Shown here in pieces: positions 6,032 through 6,839 of a DNA stretch of 6,839 nucleotides. The DNA is from Candidatus Omnitrophota bacterium (GTDB taxonomy: Bacteria; Omnitrophota; Gorgyraeia; Aquiviventales; Aquiviventaceae). Every line of letters begins with the position of its first letter. Position 1 is the stretch's first letter. The notes under the pieces are model-generated. The model worked only from the letters and a program-made list of their open reading frames with translations, searched no databases and was not told where the DNA came from. A program made the position numbers and the translations under genes. The stretch spans positions 12,373 through 19,211 of the forward strand of contig JAHFGZ010000013.1 in the NCBI GenBank assembly GCA_023247155.1, written 5' to 3'.

Positions 6032-6835
6032 ATGGCCGCCGTCTTCCGCAACCGCCTGGCGGCGACCGGGGCCGCGGTGCTGCTCGTCCTGGCGGTCGTC
6101 GCCGTCTGCGCCCCGTGGCTCGCCCCGTACGATCCCCTGGCCGTCAACCTGCCGGACGCGCTCCTTCCGCCGTCGCCGGCCCATTGGCTGGGGACGGACC
6201 CGCTCGGCCGGGACGTCCTCAGCCGGCTCATCTGGGGCACGCGCATCTCGCTGCTCATCGGCTTCATCGCGGTCGGCGTGGCGGTGGTCGTCGGGACGGC
6301 GGTGGGGCTCCTGGCCGGCTACGCCGGCGGCCGGCTCGATGCGGCGCTGATGCGCCTCGTGGACACGATGCTCGCGTTCCCGTCCATCTTCCTCCTCCTC
6401 GCGGTGATCGCGATCCTGGAGCCGAACATCTACAACATCATGGCGGTCATCGGGCTGACGAGCTGGATGGGGGTGGCCCGCCTCGTGCGCGCCGAGATCC
6501 TCAGCCTCAAGGAGCGCGACTTCGTGCTGGCGGCGCGCGCCCTCGGCGCCTCGCCCGTCCGGCTGATGACCCGCCACCTGCTGCCCAACGCCATAGGACC
6601 GGTGCTGGTGGCGGCGACGCTGGGCGTGGGAGGGGCGATCCTCACCGAGTCGGTGCTGAGCTACCTCGGCCTCGGCGTCCAGCCCCCGACGCCGAGCTGG
6701 GGAAACATCCTGAACGAGGGACGGGTGGCGCTGGGGATCGCCTGGTGGCTGACGCTCACCCCGGGGCTGTGCATCCTGGTGACCGTGCTCGCGTTCAATC
6801 TGTTAGGAGAAGGCATTCGGGATGGCCTCAAATGA
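6032..6835 (+). CDS. DppC/OppC-type ABC transporter permease
   Basis: This is the second inner-membrane channel subunit of the importer. The 267-residue protein lacks the extended cytoplasmic N-terminus of longer relatives (E. coli DppC is 300) but starts properly with RNRLAATGA and a first helix (about 11-31) ending in APWLAPYDP, the OppC N-terminal signature. TDPLGRD (55-61), highly typical of this subunit, comes next. Further helices lie at about 73-99, 116-133, 138-150, 188-212 and 240-262. The EAA loop is AARALGAS through RHLLPN (167-186), and ESVLSYLGLGVQPPTPSWG follows. The protein stops after GEGIRDGLK and lacks the Asp-Pro-Arg-type ending many homologues have. The last 12 codons include seven ending in A or T, unlike the rest of the gene, probably because a start signal for the next gene is embedded there. 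The start is three bases after the preceding stop. Confidence 0.95.
   Translation: MAAVFRNRLAATGAAVLLVLAVVAVCAPWLAPYDPLAVNLPDALLPPSPAHWLGTDPLGRDVLSRLIWGTRISLLIGFIAVGVAVVVGTAVGLLAGYAGGRLDAALMRLVDTMLAFPSIFLLLAVIAILEPNIYNIMAVIGLTSWMGVARLVRAEILSLKERDFVLAARALGASPVRLMTRHLLPNAIGPVLVAATLGVGGAILTESVLSYLGLGVQPPTPSWGNILNEGRVALGIAWWLTLTPGLCILVTVLAFNLLGEGIRDGLK
6805..6813 (+). promoter_or_regulatory. Probable ribosome-binding site for the gene leaving the window
   Basis: AGGAGAAGG sits within the last codons of the second permease gene, eight bases before an out-of-frame ATG at 6822. Such a purine run, together with AT-ending codons, stands out in a gene that otherwise uses G/C-ending codons. I infer that it serves as the Shine-Dalgarno of the next gene. 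Confidence 0.5.
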
Positions 6836-6839
6836 GGAG
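6822..6839 (+). CDS. Probable start of the next gene (5' fragment, possibly the transporter ATPase)
   Basis: An ATG at 6822 lies eight bases after AGGAGAAGG and opens a frame reading MASNEE to the window edge, overlapping the permease gene by 14 bases in another frame. Nothing in six residues identifies the product. An ABC ATPase of the DppD/OppD type is expected from operon order, because the two permeases need ATPases and none is present here. Two alternatives exist: an ATG at 6832 overlapping the permease stop as ATGA, or a start beyond the window using the terminal GAGGAG (6834-6839) as its ribosome-binding site. The start call is tentative. Confidence 0.4.

Noticed and set aside
4991..6577. 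A very long open frame on the minus strand (528 codons) opposite the two permease genes
   Set aside because: Its translation is dominated by Arg, Glu, Asp, His and Pro with no recognisable domain. The opposite strand carries two intact, motif-bearing permeases. Strong G/C third-position bias removes stop codons from the antisense frame.

Overview
The window is GC-rich DNA (by eye roughly 65-70 percent G+C, with strong G/C preference at third codon positions). It is packed with genes on the + strand only. Seven complete genes lie head to tail with overlaps or gaps of at most 12 bases: gap, pgk, tpiA, secG, a family-5 extracytoplasmic solute-binding protein, a DppB/OppB-type permease and a DppC/OppC-type permease. 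An eighth gene probably begins in the last 18 bases. I see no RNA genes, mobile elements, CRISPR arrays, internal terminators, or gene-free stretch longer than 12 bases.

Layout. Positions 3-3000 encode three consecutive enzymes of lower glycolysis/gluconeogenesis: glyceraldehyde-3-phosphate dehydrogenase, phosphoglycerate kinase and triosephosphate isomerase. gap and pgk share a GTGA stop/start overlap, and a second GTGA occurs at the pgk/tpiA junction. secG (3013-3423) follows tpiA, a common bacterial neighbourhood. Its product is the small Sec-channel subunit, here with a long proline-rich tail. After a 12-base gap with a clear Shine-Dalgarno comes the transporter block (3436-6835): a secreted binding protein and two inner-membrane permeases of a dipeptide/oligopeptide/nickel-type ABC importer. 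The ATPase genes are not in the window and probably follow. A well-placed ribosome-binding site and ATG at the extreme 3' end, inside the end of the second permease, support this.

How the genes work together. The first three enzymes interconvert dihydroxyacetone phosphate and glyceraldehyde-3-phosphate and carry them to 3-phosphoglycerate with ATP and NAD(P)H formation, or the reverse. SecG helps export proteins such as the signal-peptide-bearing binding protein next to it. The binding protein would deliver a ligand, most likely a peptide, to the two permeases. The spacing suggests one transcript, but promoters lie outside the window.

Organism. The genes are bacterial. The high GC, the secreted non-lipoprotein binding protein and the gap-pgk-tpiA-secG-transporter order suggest a diderm, perhaps an uncultivated soil or sediment lineage such as Rokubacteria/Methylomirabilota. 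This is a guess from general knowledge, not shown by the sequence. The region reads as ordinary housekeeping plus transport. I found no convincing undescribed system, only several modest points worth checking.
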